From contig CAYSCZ010000032.1 of the NCBI GenBank assembly GCA_964429655.1, forward strand, positions 1 to 33,266: a stretch of 33,266 nucleotides of DNA, given 5' to 3'. Shown piece after piece: positions 24,854 through 33,212 of the stretch (positions are counted from its first letter, which is position 1; each line of letters opens with the position of its first letter). The position numbers and the translations under genes are program-made. The stretch comes from CAYSCZ01 sp964429655 (GTDB lineage: Bacteria > Bacteroidota > Bacteroidia > Cytophagales > Cyclobacteriaceae). The notes below the pieces were generated by a model. It was given only the letters and a program-made list of their open reading frames with translations. It was not told where the DNA came from and did no database searches.

Positions 24854-25639
24854 TCATTTGAGATATAATTCTTTTTTCATATCTATAGATTCTTCATCTG
24901 CGGGAATTAGCACTTTTTCCAGCAGACCTTCTTCCCTTAATCTTTCCTTAAGTTGCCAGCGTGTTGTTGGGCAATGGTTTAGGGCTTCCATGTGGTTGGC
25001 GATAATTTTGCCTTCAGATCGTTTAATGTATTTAATAATGTCTTCCATAGTCATCAGTAATGGTTGGCCAATGTCTAACTGAGCGCATCCACAGGCAAGT
25101 ATAGATATATCAGGCTTTTGTTCATTTAATATATTTTCAACGTCTTCTGTATACACTGTATCTGCACTGATATAAACTGTTGGCATATCAGGTAATTTAA
25201 GATAAAAGCCCATAACATTGCCCATAGGTTTGGCTATGAAGCCGTATCCATGAAGTGCCGGAATACCGGTTATGTGTCCATCTAACCATTCTTTTCGTTC
25301 CCAGTAATTTATAGATACATTTATATTTAGATCTTTTTTTCGCAGGTCTTCTTCATCAAGCTTACTGCAGGTGATAGGTGTCTTTTGTAATTGCAAAAGA
25401 TTGGTGCCTTCTTTATCAAGATGGTCAGGATGTTGATGAGTGATTAAACAATGATTGACCTTATTTAAAAGTGGCCTGCTGGCTTCGGGAAACGGTACGA
25501 TTGGGTTCTTCTGAGGTTTGTGCCGAAAGACGGTGAAGGGGGGTTCTGTACCTTCCCTGCCCAACATAGGATCCACAAGTATAAGATGTTGCTTGAACTC
25601 CAGTATAAAAGATGCATTTCTCAGATGGTGTATTTTCAT
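24854..25639 (-). CDS. MBL-fold metal-dependent hydrolase (UlaG-like)
   Basis: This 261-residue cytoplasmic protein belongs to the metallo-beta-lactamase superfamily. The metal-binding signature HQHPDH (68, 70, 72, 73) is present, a second Asp lies in ISADTVYT (about 160), and the late His lies in IIANHMEALNHCP. The opening MKIHHLRNASFILEF and VDPMLG segments are typical of UlaG-like lactonase/hydrolase members, which act on small phosphorylated or lactone substrates. The specific substrate cannot be read from the sequence; no ascorbate-utilisation genes are nearby. It is on the same strand as the DoxX-like gene but separated from it by 102 bases. Confidence 0.82.
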   Translation of the reverse strand: MKIHHLRNASFILEFKQHLILVDPMLGREGTEPPFTVFRHKPQKNPIVPFPEASRPLLNKVNHCLITHQHPDHLDKEGTNLLQLQKTPITCSKLDEEDLRKKDLNINVSINYWERKEWLDGHITGIPALHGYGFIAKPMGNVMGFYLKLPDMPTVYISADTVYTEDVENILNEQKPDISILACGCAQLDIGQPLLMTMEDIIKYIKRSEGKIIANHMEALNHCPTTRWQLKERLREEGLLEKVLIPADEESIDMKKELYLK

Positions 25640-25765
25640 GGCGCAGCTGATGTCAACTACTAAAATAGATAAAATAAGCCCATAGCTATCGGTTATTACC
25701 TACACTTAACATTTATCTAAAAGACAGGGAAAACAGCTATGTACAGACCTGACTCATATGATGCA

Positions 25766-26467
25766 TTACCGGATAAGCCGATCGATAACAGACTCTTTAA
25801 AAGCCCGGCCAATTGGTATCTCCGTGCGATCAACGAGGTGTATTTTGTTACTGCCGATTTTTTCAATTTTATTAGTATTGATAATGTAAGATTTATGTAC
25901 CCTGATAAACTGATTTTCATCCAACACTTTCAACCAGTGCCGGAGTGGTTCGGCAGACAGGTATTTTCTTTTAGGTATGATTATCTCCGTGTAATCAGCA
26001 TCTGATTTAATGAAAATGATCTCATCAATGGTTATTCTAATGTGATCGTAACCTGACCTAATGAATATTTCATTTGGATGGGCTTCTTCTTTATTTACTG
26101 GCTTTATATTTCCAGGCAGTGAAGTAACTGGTACTTTGGTCACTGCTTTAACAAACCGCTGAAAAGAAAAAGGTTTGAGTAAATAATCAATTACATTAAA
26201 CTCATAGCTTTCTAATGCATAGTCAGGGTAGGCGGTAGTCAGTATAACATGGGGAGCATTTGTATTGGACTTTAAAAAATCAATCCCTGACATTTTAGGT
26301 AGATTGATGTCCAAAAAAATAAGATCAATTTGTTGTGATCTTAGGGTATCCATCGCCTGAATGGTATCAGAAAATGTTCCAATCAATTTTAAAGATCCAA
26401 TATCATCAATGTAGCGCTTAAGAATCCGTTGCGCTGGTGGTTGATCTTCAATGATTATGCAATTCAT
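25766..26467 (-). CDS. LytTR-family response regulator
   Basis: This 233-residue response regulator has an N-terminal receiver domain (about 1-120) with acidic Glu7/Asp8, phospho-acceptor Asp53 in FLDINLP, Thr77 and Lys98. The C-terminal LytTR DNA-binding domain runs from about 133 to 233 and includes IFIRSGYDHIRI, DADYTEII and FIRVHKSYIIN. It is the partner of the histidine kinase encoded just upstream, with which it overlaps by one base (TAATG). Regulators of this type usually bind pairs of short direct repeats; a candidate pair lies in the divergent region at 27580-27609, next to the receptor gene that is its most likely target. Confidence 0.94.
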   Translation of the reverse strand: MNCIIIEDQPPAQRILKRYIDDIGSLKLIGTFSDTIQAMDTLRSQQIDLIFLDINLPKMSGIDFLKSNTNAPHVILTTAYPDYALESYEFNVIDYLLKPFSFQRFVKAVTKVPVTSLPGNIKPVNKEEAHPNEIFIRSGYDHIRITIDEIIFIKSDADYTEIIIPKRKYLSAEPLRHWLKVLDENQFIRVHKSYIINTNKIEKIGSNKIHLVDRTEIPIGRAFKESVIDRLIR

Positions 26468-27477
26468 TACTTATCTCCATTTAAATCCATGGATAAATGT
26501 ACTTTAAATTGATCTTCGGATTCAGTAATTTCTAATTTATGGGCGTCTGGGTATATCAGTAGTAATCGTTTTTTAACATTCTCAAGGCCAATGCCTTTTG
26601 CATCTTCAGGACTTGATATGGATTTGTAATTGTTTTCGCAAGAGAAACTTAAATGCCCATCCGCTGAAAGGTTCACATCGATATTAATGTATATGTTTTC
26701 CGCCTGACCTGCCTGACTGTGTTTAAAAGCGTTTTCAATAAATATGATTAAAATTAAAGGAGCAATCCTACAATTAGGATTTTTTATGTCGGATTTAAAA
26801 TTCACCTTACCTCTTTCTTCAATTTGTAGCTGATACAACTGTGTGAAATTTTTTAATTGCTCCACTTCCTTGGTTAAAAGGACGTATTTTTCTTTGCACT
26901 CATAGAGCATATACCGCAATACAGCACTTAATTCAAGGATGATGGTTGGTGTTTTTGGTGAGTTTTCCACGGAGTAGGAGTATAGATTATTGAGGTTATT
27001 AAACAAGAAGTGTGGATTGATCTGGGATTTTAAAAATTGCAATTCGCTTTCCTGAATGGTGGACTGAAGTGCTTCAACTTCCCTTTGTTTATGCAATGCA
27101 TCCCAGGCAAATTTAAATCCAGCCAGTATGGCAATCACGGGAAAAAAGTCCAATAATGTATACAGGACATAAAAAGAATTGCTCCTTCTTGTGTTAGGGA
27201 AATAGATTTGTTCCAGGACCAGCTCTTCAATTACAATTACCACAAAGAATGCGGCAAGCGTTAAGGTTAAAAAAAGTAAATATCGCTTAGCGTAAAAGAA
27301 TTTTGGTAGTAATAAATAGCTTATGAAAAGTGTTGCAACAGTGTAATTAATGAAGAAAACCACTTGATAGAAATGAATTTGCGGGTCCTCCCTGTTAAAG
27401 GAATAAAAGATAAACACCAATATGTGTAAGACCACCTGAAATAACACCTCACGATATGACCCTAATGCGCCTTTCAT
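26467..27477 (-). CDS. LytS/YehU-type sensor histidine kinase
   Basis: This 336-residue sensor kinase has four transmembrane helices in its first ~125 residues (about 10-28, 36-58, 66-86 and 103-123) and almost no periplasmic domain. The His_kinase domain starts with FLKSQINPHFLFNNLN, where His156 is the phospho-acceptor. The N-box IFIENAFKH and G-box GIGLENVKKRL of the HATPase domain follow. This is the usual Bacteroidota architecture partnered with a LytTR regulator, here directly downstream with a one-base overlap. The stimulus is probably sensed within the membrane. A TAAATTTG box ends just five bases before the start codon. Confidence 0.92.
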   Translation of the reverse strand: MKGALGSYREVLFQVVLHILVFIFYSFNREDPQIHFYQVVFFINYTVATLFISYLLLPKFFYAKRYLLFLTLTLAAFFVVIVIEELVLEQIYFPNTRRSNSFYVLYTLLDFFPVIAILAGFKFAWDALHKQREVEALQSTIQESELQFLKSQINPHFLFNNLNNLYSYSVENSPKTPTIILELSAVLRYMLYECKEKYVLLTKEVEQLKNFTQLYQLQIEERGKVNFKSDIKNPNCRIAPLILIIFIENAFKHSQAGQAENIYINIDVNLSADGHLSFSCENNYKSISSPEDAKGIGLENVKKRLLLIYPDAHKLEITESEDQFKVHLSMDLNGDK

Positions 27478-27482
27478 AAACT

Positions 27483-27490
27483 CAAATTTA
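27483..27490 (-). promoter_or_regulatory. Candidate -7 box (TAAATTTG) for the kinase-regulator operon
   Basis: The minus strand reads TAAATTTG, a perfect TAnnTTTG match, ending five bases before the kinase ATG at 27477. If used, transcription would start essentially at the ATG. The kinase has no later in-frame Met near its N-terminus. No -33 box is clear, so this may be coincidental in AT-rich DNA. Confidence 0.3.
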
Positions 27491-27575
27491 ATCCTGAAAA
27501 AATATTTGAGGCCTTTCCATAGGTAAACAGCTCAATCTTTTGGATAAACTTCATCTTCACCCCTTTAATGAACAA

Positions 27576-27609
27576 AACGATCGTTCAACGGTTAGATTCT
27601 GCAGTTAAC
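27576..27609. promoter_or_regulatory. Candidate LytTR operator between lytSR-type genes and receptor
   Basis: The perfect 10-bp palindrome AACGATCGTT (27576-27585) overlaps ATCGTTCAA (27580-27588), which, with GCAGTTAAC (27601-27609), forms a direct repeat of GTTnA cores separated by 12 bases. That is the geometry known for LytTR regulators such as AgrA. Each half-site matches about seven of nine consensus positions. It lies in the 199-base region between the divergent kinase and receptor genes. Confidence 0.4.
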
Positions 27610-27676
27610 AGATTACTTTCCGACAACCCTGTATTTCCAACCAATTTTGACGTAATCAAAAGCAAAAAACCCGTCA

Positions 27677-30061
27677 ATGAAGAATAGCCTTAAAATATTT
27701 CTTATCACCATTTCACTTGTAGATACCTCAGTACTTGACGCTCAAAGTAGACCTATCGAGATCAAAGGAAAAGTTGTTGATATTACTGATAACCAGTCCA
27801 TTGAATTCGCTACAGTTATGCTATCGGATCGATCCACAAGAAAACTCATTGCCGGAGTAACTACCGATCTGGAAGGATACTTTCACTTTAAAACCGAAAA
27901 AACTAATGATACTTATATTGAAGTTCGGTTCATTGGTTATCAAACGCTTACCATTGATGAACTAACGATTAAAGATGGTATTGTAGATCTTGGGAGCATA
28001 CCTATTTTACCTGATAATAAAGTCATGGATGAAGTGGTGGTAAGAGCTGAGCGATCTCAAACAGAATTTAAACTGGATAAGCGAGTTTTTAATGTAGGAA
28101 AAGACCTGAGCAGCACCGGGGCAAGTGCAATAGAGGTTTTAAATAATGTTCCTTCTGTAAATGTGAACATCGAGGGGGAAATAAGTCTTCGCGGAAGTTC
28201 TGGGGTGCAAATATTAATCAATGGAAAACCATCCGTTTTGACCAGTGATGAAGGTGGTAATGCGCTTGGCACCATCACTGCGGATATGATTGAAAAAATT
28301 GAGGTGATTACCAATCCATCTGCAAAATATGATGCTGAGGGCACATCAGGAATTATCAATATTGTAATCAAAAAAGATGACCGTAGAGGAACTAATGGTT
28401 CTCTAACGCTTAACATTGGAAATCCACATAATCATAGCTTTGGATTGAGCTTAAACAGACGTACGGAAAATTTTAATTTATTTAGTCAGTTGGGTGTTGG
28501 GTATCGGGAATTACCCAACGATGTTCAAAATATAAATCGGGATTTGATTAATGGAAGCAAGGTTTTAACTAATGGAGAAGAGTTCCGAAACGAACAGTTT
28601 TACAATGTAATTTTAGGAACAGACTATCATATTAATGAAAATAATGTGCTAACCGTTTCCGGAAATTTTGCTTATGAAATCGAAGATCAGCCTTCTAATA
28701 CAAACTTCCAACGCCTTGATGCTACAGATTCTTTAATTTCTGAATGGAAACGAACTGAGGTGACAGAAGCAACCAATCCAAAATACCAATATGAGCTACA
28801 ATATAAAAGTGAGTTTAGAGGAAATGAGGATCACACACTTTTGGTAAGTGCATTGGGAAGCTTCTTTGGGAAAGATCAATCGTCAGATTTTACTAATGAA
28901 ACCATAACAGGAGATGAACCGGATGCTTTACAGGAGACAAGGACAGATTTCCAGGAGGCCAAGTATACCTATAAAATTGATTACGCCCACCCAATATCGG
29001 ATAAGTTTTCATTTGAAACAGGAGCACAACTTATCACTCAGCGTGTAAGCAATGATTTTGCGGTAAATGATTTTGTTGACGATGTGTGGCTATCAGACCC
29101 CCGGCAGACCAATATTTTTGAATATGATCAGGATGTGTTTGGTGTTTATGGAACCGGAGCTTACGAAGGTGATAAATGGGGAATTAAGTTGGGCCTACGT
29201 GCAGAACATACAGAATTAAATACACTCCTGAAGAATAAAGATGAATCAAATGACCAAAACTATACTAATCTGTTTCCAAGTGGTCATACCTCTTTTAAAG
29301 TTAATGATAATTTATCGCTACAGGCAGGTTACTCACGGCGAGTCTATAGGCCCAGGCTTTGGGACCTAAATCCTTTCTTCAATATAAGGAACACATTTCA
29401 GATACGTGTTGGTAATCCTGAACTGCTTCCGGAATTTACGGATTCTTATGAATTATCTGGTATTTACACCCTGGGGAAGACTTTCTTGAATGTTTCAATT
29501 TATCGAAGAAATACTACCGATGTAATTGAAAGAGTCTCGATTTTTGAAGATAATGTAAATACAACCACACCGGTAAATGTAGGCTCTAACAACACGACGG
29601 GTTTGGAGATTAATACCAAATACAGCCCTATAGCAATGTGGACAATAAATGGAGACTTCAATTTCAACTATTTTAAAAGACAAGGTGCATTGGAAGGCAA
29701 TTCTTTTGATTTCGATGCAAATCGCTGGTCAACCAAAATCAATAATAAATTTAAACTGCCCTGGGCAATTGATTTTGAAATTACCGGACATTATCGATCA
29801 CAATATGAGACCGTTCAGGGTAAGGTCAATGACGTAATCTTTGCAAATCTAGGCGCTAGAAAAAAGATAATGAAAGGCAAAGGCGTGATCAATCTTAGCA
29901 TACGGGATGTCTTCGCTTCACGTGTTAGAGAAAATATCGCCGATCAGGAGGAGTTTTTTGTCTACAACAGGCAGTTTAGAAGCCGTTTTGTTGTATTGGG
30001 ATTTAGTTATGGCTTTGGGAAGGGTGAAGCCATGGAGTTTTCGGGAAGAAAAAGATTTTAA
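27677..30061 (+). CDS. TonB-receptor-like outer membrane beta-barrel protein
   Basis: This 794-residue outer membrane protein starts with a signal peptide (about 1-23). A CarboxypepD_reg-like domain (about 26-112) precedes a plug domain (about 118-232) containing LRGSSGVQILINGKP and IEVITNPSAKYDAEGTSGIIN. A large beta-barrel of the OMP_b-brl_3 type runs to the C-terminus. This architecture belongs to the TonB-dependent receptor superfamily, but a standard C-terminal barrel signature is not obvious, as is usual for this subfamily. It is transcribed divergently from a LytS/LytTR pair, a common arrangement in which the two-component system may control the receptor. The ligand is unknown; no SusD-like partner follows, so glycan uptake is not implied. 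Confidence 0.9.
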   Translation: MKNSLKIFLITISLVDTSVLDAQSRPIEIKGKVVDITDNQSIEFATVMLSDRSTRKLIAGVTTDLEGYFHFKTEKTNDTYIEVRFIGYQTLTIDELTIKDGIVDLGSIPILPDNKVMDEVVVRAERSQTEFKLDKRVFNVGKDLSSTGASAIEVLNNVPSVNVNIEGEISLRGSSGVQILINGKPSVLTSDEGGNALGTITADMIEKIEVITNPSAKYDAEGTSGIINIVIKKDDRRGTNGSLTLNIGNPHNHSFGLSLNRRTENFNLFSQLGVGYRELPNDVQNINRDLINGSKVLTNGEEFRNEQFYNVILGTDYHINENNVLTVSGNFAYEIEDQPSNTNFQRLDATDSLISEWKRTEVTEATNPKYQYELQYKSEFRGNEDHTLLVSALGSFFGKDQSSDFTNETITGDEPDALQETRTDFQEAKYTYKIDYAHPISDKFSFETGAQLITQRVSNDFAVNDFVDDVWLSDPRQTNIFEYDQDVFGVYGTGAYEGDKWGIKLGLRAEHTELNTLLKNKDESNDQNYTNLFPSGHTSFKVNDNLSLQAGYSRRVYRPRLWDLNPFFNIRNTFQIRVGNPELLPEFTDSYELSGIYTLGKTFLNVSIYRRNTTDVIERVSIFEDNVNTTTPVNVGSNNTTGLEINTKYSPIAMWTINGDFNFNYFKRQGALEGNSFDFDANRWSTKINNKFKLPWAIDFEITGHYRSQYETVQGKVNDVIFANLGARKKIMKGKGVINLSIRDVFASRVRENIADQEEFFVYNRQFRSRFVVLGFSYGFGKGEAMEFSGRKRF

Positions 30062-30331
30062 TAATGATCAAAAAATCACTAATAAAAAAAATAAAAACCA
30101 ATAATCAATCAGGAAGTCTATGATCTTTATGATGATTCATGAATTTCCTGACGATACAACGGTCAGGTTTGAACCAGAGGCTGCTGAGCCGAGATGGTAA
30201 TGTGCCACTGTTTTCTTCAAAGAGAAATTAAATTGAGACAAAACAAAAAGCCTGGAGATGTTTTTATACATCTGTAACCATCAACTGGGTTTCAAGTACA
30301 ACAAAAAAATTACATACTGCATTCGGTAAAG
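30062..30331 (+). other. Non-coding region with several hairpins, possible 3'UTR or small RNA
   Basis: No gene is seen here. Four local inverted repeats are: TCAGGAA (30109-30115) / TTCCTGA (30145-30151), with ATTCATGAAT (30135-30144) in its loop; CCTGAC (30147-30152) / GTCAGG (30162-30167); a nested ACCA/TGGT with GGCT/AGCC hairpin (30173-30198); and AGATGT (30256-30261) / ACATCT (30268-30273). The first two share bases 30147-30151, so they cannot form together. A strong terminator follows at 30332. The region may be a long structured 3' end of the receptor message or an independent small RNA; a CAGGTTTG at 30164-30171 is a weak -7-like box. Confidence 0.35.
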
Positions 30332-30363
30332 TCCCATCTACTAAGATGGGATTTTCTTTTTAT
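30332..30363 (+). terminator. Strong rho-independent terminator
   Basis: TCCCATCT (30332-30339) pairs perfectly with AGATGGGA (30344-30351) around a four-base loop and is followed by a T-rich tract to 30363. It reads in the forward direction, about 270 bases after the receptor stop codon, and ends ten bases before the stop of the converging gene at 30373. Confidence 0.88.
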
Positions 30364-30372
30364 AGGTTGATA

Positions 30373-31047
30373 TTATGGCATTATGGTATAAATAACCTTT
30401 AATCTTATGGTATAAATATCATTTTCACCAAACTTATCTTCATCATAAAACCTGTTTAATTCTACAAACTGTCCCCCCTCCACAGAAGAGCGGACCAAGT
30501 CAAGTCTCCTTACTCCAAGGCCGAAACTGGGCTCAATAAGCACTTTTTTAAACAACTCTGATTGAAATCCAAACCTGACTTGATAGGCATATGAATTGGT
30601 TTTTATGTTCCCAGTAAAATCCCTGAAATAAAGACAGTCCTGAAAACCAGTGCATCCATAGCCCAGGGTATATCTATCCCTCACAGTCAAAGAAGCATAT
30701 TGAAAATCTAGATCAATAAAAATGGGTATAGCATCCAAATGATGTCTTTTTAAGTAAACCCTTAATCCATGCTTTGTCTTAAACCCATGAATTAACTCCA
30801 TATTATCTTCCCTGTTGATTCCCGTAGAGTAAACAAATACAGTTGGACCAAACTCATGCTTTGCAGTCAACCAATTACCATATATCGAATGCTCCAGTGT
30901 AAATAAAATGGAAGGATCTATGGGATTAATCAACTGGGAGGCATCGATACCGGCATTTAATATAAAAATTAAACTGTCTTTTTGGGCATTTATCGAAGGA
31001 ATAATAGATGCCATCACCACTGAAAATAACAAAAATTTTCTTAGCAT
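30373..31047 (-). CDS. Hypothetical outer-membrane-like protein
   Basis: This protein of about 224 residues starts at the ATG at 31045-31047, directly before a signal peptide (MLRKFLLFSVVMASIIPSINAQ); an in-frame TTG two codons upstream is rejected. The mature region alternates short strands with aromatic and charged residues (LRVYLKRHHLDAIPIFIDLDFQYASL, and a final IYTIRLKVIYTI), compatible with a small beta-barrel. One probable disulfide pair lies at GCTGFQDC. It begins 6 bases after the second LVIVD lipoprotein gene, so the three genes form one operon. It resembles no family that I can name. Confidence 0.65.
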   Translation of the reverse strand: MLRKFLLFSVVMASIIPSINAQKDSLIFILNAGIDASQLINPIDPSILFTLEHSIYGNWLTAKHEFGPTVFVYSTGINREDNMELIHGFKTKHGLRVYLKRHHLDAIPIFIDLDFQYASLTVRDRYTLGYGCTGFQDCLYFRDFTGNIKTNSYAYQVRFGFQSELFKKVLIEPSFGLGVRRLDLVRSSVEGGQFVELNRFYDEDKFGENDIYTIRLKVIYTIMP

Positions 31048-31053
31048 GCTCAA

Positions 31054-31800
31054 TCAATTAAGCTGACTTAAGAAAATCAAATTGCCTTCTTGGTCAGTTG
31101 AGTATTGAATAATTCCATCGCTACCTGTGATAATAAGAGTTTCCTCCAATCCAATTAAGTCATTTGAGCGGATGTCTTGATAATAAGTAATCATTTCTGG
31201 TTTCCACGGCATGGAAATCTGGTACCTTTTTAAACCTGCGTTTCCTTCTGTGACAAATAAGTCACCTTTAAAAAAACCTAGTCCTCTCGGATTGATGTGG
31301 GGTATGGATTGAACCTCTTTAGGATCAAAAATATCTGAGATATCTAATACTATCAATTCATTCACTTCAAAATTACTACAGGTCTGTCCATCCCTGATGG
31401 TAACGTAAGCATAATCTCCCATAACAACTACCGGATCGCAAGCGATTTGATGAACAAAATCTGAGATATATTCAGGAGATGCAGGATTGGATATGTCATA
31501 GATCTGAAGTGAAGACCGGCTACCCATAAATAGATATTCACCAAAAGGATAAATGGTTTCCAATCCACTTATCACTTTTATATCCGACACAAAAGTTGGG
31601 TTTCTTACATCGGACGCATTTATGGTTTTTAAGTTGTTATCATCCACGATGTAGATGAAATCACCTGATTGTGCGAATCTTGCGGTTGATCCGCCTTGAC
31701 CTACAGCTCCGTTTCCTGGTCCAAACAAATCATTCCCACTGTTTCCATCTTCACACGAGACTATTGTTATCAATACAAAAAATAACAGGATCTTTTTCAT
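31054..31800 (-). CDS. LVIVD-repeat lipoprotein
   Basis: This 248-residue lipoprotein begins at the ATG at 31798-31800, where a lipoprotein signal peptide (MKKILLFFVLITIVSC, Cys16) starts; a TTG nine codons upstream is rejected. After a short Gly/Asn-rich tether come LVIVD-type beta-propeller repeats, with LKTINASDVRNPTFV, LQIYDISNPASPEYI and LIVLDISDIFDPKEV as successive blade strands. LVIVD proteins are extracytoplasmic repeat proteins of unknown activity. It follows a related but shorter lipoprotein with an 11-base gap, and the two may interact. A membrane-exposed scaffold or adhesion role is inference only. Confidence 0.82.
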   Translation of the reverse strand: MKKILLFFVLITIVSCEDGNSGNDLFGPGNGAVGQGGSTARFAQSGDFIYIVDDNNLKTINASDVRNPTFVSDIKVISGLETIYPFGEYLFMGSRSSLQIYDISNPASPEYISDFVHQIACDPVVVMGDYAYVTIRDGQTCSNFEVNELIVLDISDIFDPKEVQSIPHINPRGLGFFKGDLFVTEGNAGLKRYQISMPWKPEMITYYQDIRSNDLIGLEETLIITGSDGIIQYSTDQEGNLIFLSQLN

Positions 31801-31811
31801 TGTTGGTTTAA

Positions 31812-32351
31812 TTATGGTTTGTAGCAATCAGGATCTTTCAGTATAGCACTTTCCCAGGCAACCACAACGCCAAGTTCAGGTTTTACACAATCAAAATACA
31901 CGTCATTTCCTGGTGGTAATTCATCTGAAAGCGACTCGATAATGTTTTTAATCCGATTTACTTCTTTTACTGTATCCGTTACCACCTCCAACACTACGAG
32001 ATCGCTGTAGCTGTCAGCATAGAGTAAGTTATCTTTCACCAGGATGTTGTCATTTCCTGGAATGGTTAAGAAGAACAGATTAATTGGATTGGCCGGGTTC
32101 GAGTTGTTAATTACGTGCACACCTTCCTGAGGACGGTTGACGAGTAAGAGGTTACCATAGCTATAAATTTTACCTGCTTCGGTTATGGGTTTTGAGGGCT
32201 GTATTTTTATGAGAACCTCATCTGATTGTGCATAGATGGGTCTGTAACCCAAGACATCTGTTCTATCAAAATCTGGTAAGGGATCTTCGATACAGGAAAC
32301 AAAACAAATCAGTCCAGAACAAAGCAGGCTAAGGATGGTGGATTTAAGCAT
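31812..32351 (-). CDS. Short LVIVD-type lipoprotein
   Basis: This 179-residue lipoprotein has a signal peptide ending LICFVSC with the lipidated cysteine at position 20. It contains the same blade pattern as its neighbour (LLLVNRPQEGVHVINNSNPANPINLFFL, then LLYADSYSDLVVLEV), but only about two recognisable repeats, fewer than a full propeller. The C-terminus ends in DCYKP after FDCVKPELGVVVAWESA, a tail I recall from related Bacteroidota lipoproteins. It is the first gene of the lipoprotein operon. It may complete a shared propeller with its neighbour or be a truncated paralogue; there is no sign of a frameshift. Confidence 0.75.
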   Translation of the reverse strand: MLKSTILSLLCSGLICFVSCIEDPLPDFDRTDVLGYRPIYAQSDEVLIKIQPSKPITEAGKIYSYGNLLLVNRPQEGVHVINNSNPANPINLFFLTIPGNDNILVKDNLLYADSYSDLVVLEVVTDTVKEVNRIKNIIESLSDELPPGNDVYFDCVKPELGVVVAWESAILKDPDCYKP

Positions 32352-32392
32352 AGTAATAATTAGTATATTTTAAAGACAACAATTTCTTGAAA

Positions 32393-32962
32393 ATGGTTGA
32401 AAATTCGGATAAAGATATTTGGTATTCAGACTTCATTGATAAACCATTTAATTTTAATCAATTAAAACATCACCTGCTAGTTATAAAATCTTTCATAAAC
32501 AATTATAACAAGGGGCCGGAAGGTCTGAGATCAAGTCTGCTTTCATTGGGAACTGGATTGATGGATTTGTACACAGGTAAACTATCTGCCGGTGAGATTG
32601 CAGAAGATTTAAAAGATCAGTTGATGAAGGAGAGACTATTTTATGAAGAAGAGTTCATCATGAAATTAAGATCAGAAAGTGGGTATATTGAGCGAAATAT
32701 TTCGGATGGTTCCAGTTGGATACTAAGGGAAAGCATTGAAAATGATCGCTACATTCACATTCATCCCGGAAGGTATAGTTTGCATACCACCAGGGTTAAA
32801 GCTACGACCTTGAAAACCTGTATTGGTGTTCGTTGTATTTATAAAAATCGGGAATTTGAATTAAAAGAAGTCAATAGCATCCGATCATTGCTTGATCTAT
32901 CTGCCATCAAGCGAATCCAAAAGGATAGGGGTATTGGTAAGGTGCTGGAATTATTCTTCTGA
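32393..32962 (+). CDS. Unrecognised protein
   Basis: This protein of about 189 residues is counted from ATG 32393 (MVENSDKD); an in-frame TTG two codons upstream is less likely. It has no signal peptide or membrane helix. The first ~100 residues are probably helical (HHLLVIKSFINNYN, LSAGEIAEDLKDQLMKERLF), while the second half has strands and a Ser/Gly-rich, His-containing stretch (YIHIHPGRYSLHT). I recognise no family or catalytic motif. It is divergent from the LVIVD lipoprotein operon with only 41 bases between, and is followed by a non-coding tail leading to the right terminal repeat. Confidence 0.65.
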   Translation: MVENSDKDIWYSDFIDKPFNFNQLKHHLLVIKSFINNYNKGPEGLRSSLLSLGTGLMDLYTGKLSAGEIAEDLKDQLMKERLFYEEEFIMKLRSESGYIERNISDGSSWILRESIENDRYIHIHPGRYSLHTTRVKATTLKTCIGVRCIYKNREFELKEVNSIRSLLDLSAIKRIQKDRGIGKVLELFF

Positions 32963-33212
32963 CTTTTACTTCCTGACTTGGTGTAAAGATTGCAAATGTA
33001 AAATATCCACTTAGGGAAAGGAGAACATTATAATTCAAATCTATCTGGATCATTTCTTGAATCCCATTTATTTAATATATCAGTATTTTTATCTTTAATT
33101 TTATAATTAACAATAAAGAGATTAAGTCTTTTTATGCAATAAAATATTAGGTTAAAAAATGGCGGAAATATTTGACGACTACGCTTAGAAATCGCAAAAA
33201 AATGAAAGTGGC
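32963..33212. other. AT-rich non-coding tail
   Basis: No gene is seen. The stretch is AT-rich. A nine-codon reading frame (33159-33188, MAEIFDDYA) has no other support. There is an A/T-only weak inverted repeat near 33115-33130 but no convincing terminator. It runs directly into the right terminal repeat. Confidence 0.5.

Noticed and set aside
30158..30200. Possible tRNA or TPP-type riboswitch around GGTTTGAACC and GGCTGCTGAGCC
   Set aside because: No cloverleaf can be drawn and the required riboswitch core is missing; reported only as hairpins.
33159..33188. Nine-codon frame (MAEIFDDYA) near the right end
   Set aside because: Too short to support, with no ribosome binding site or family evidence; possibly the remnant of something cut by the repeat, but this cannot be shown.
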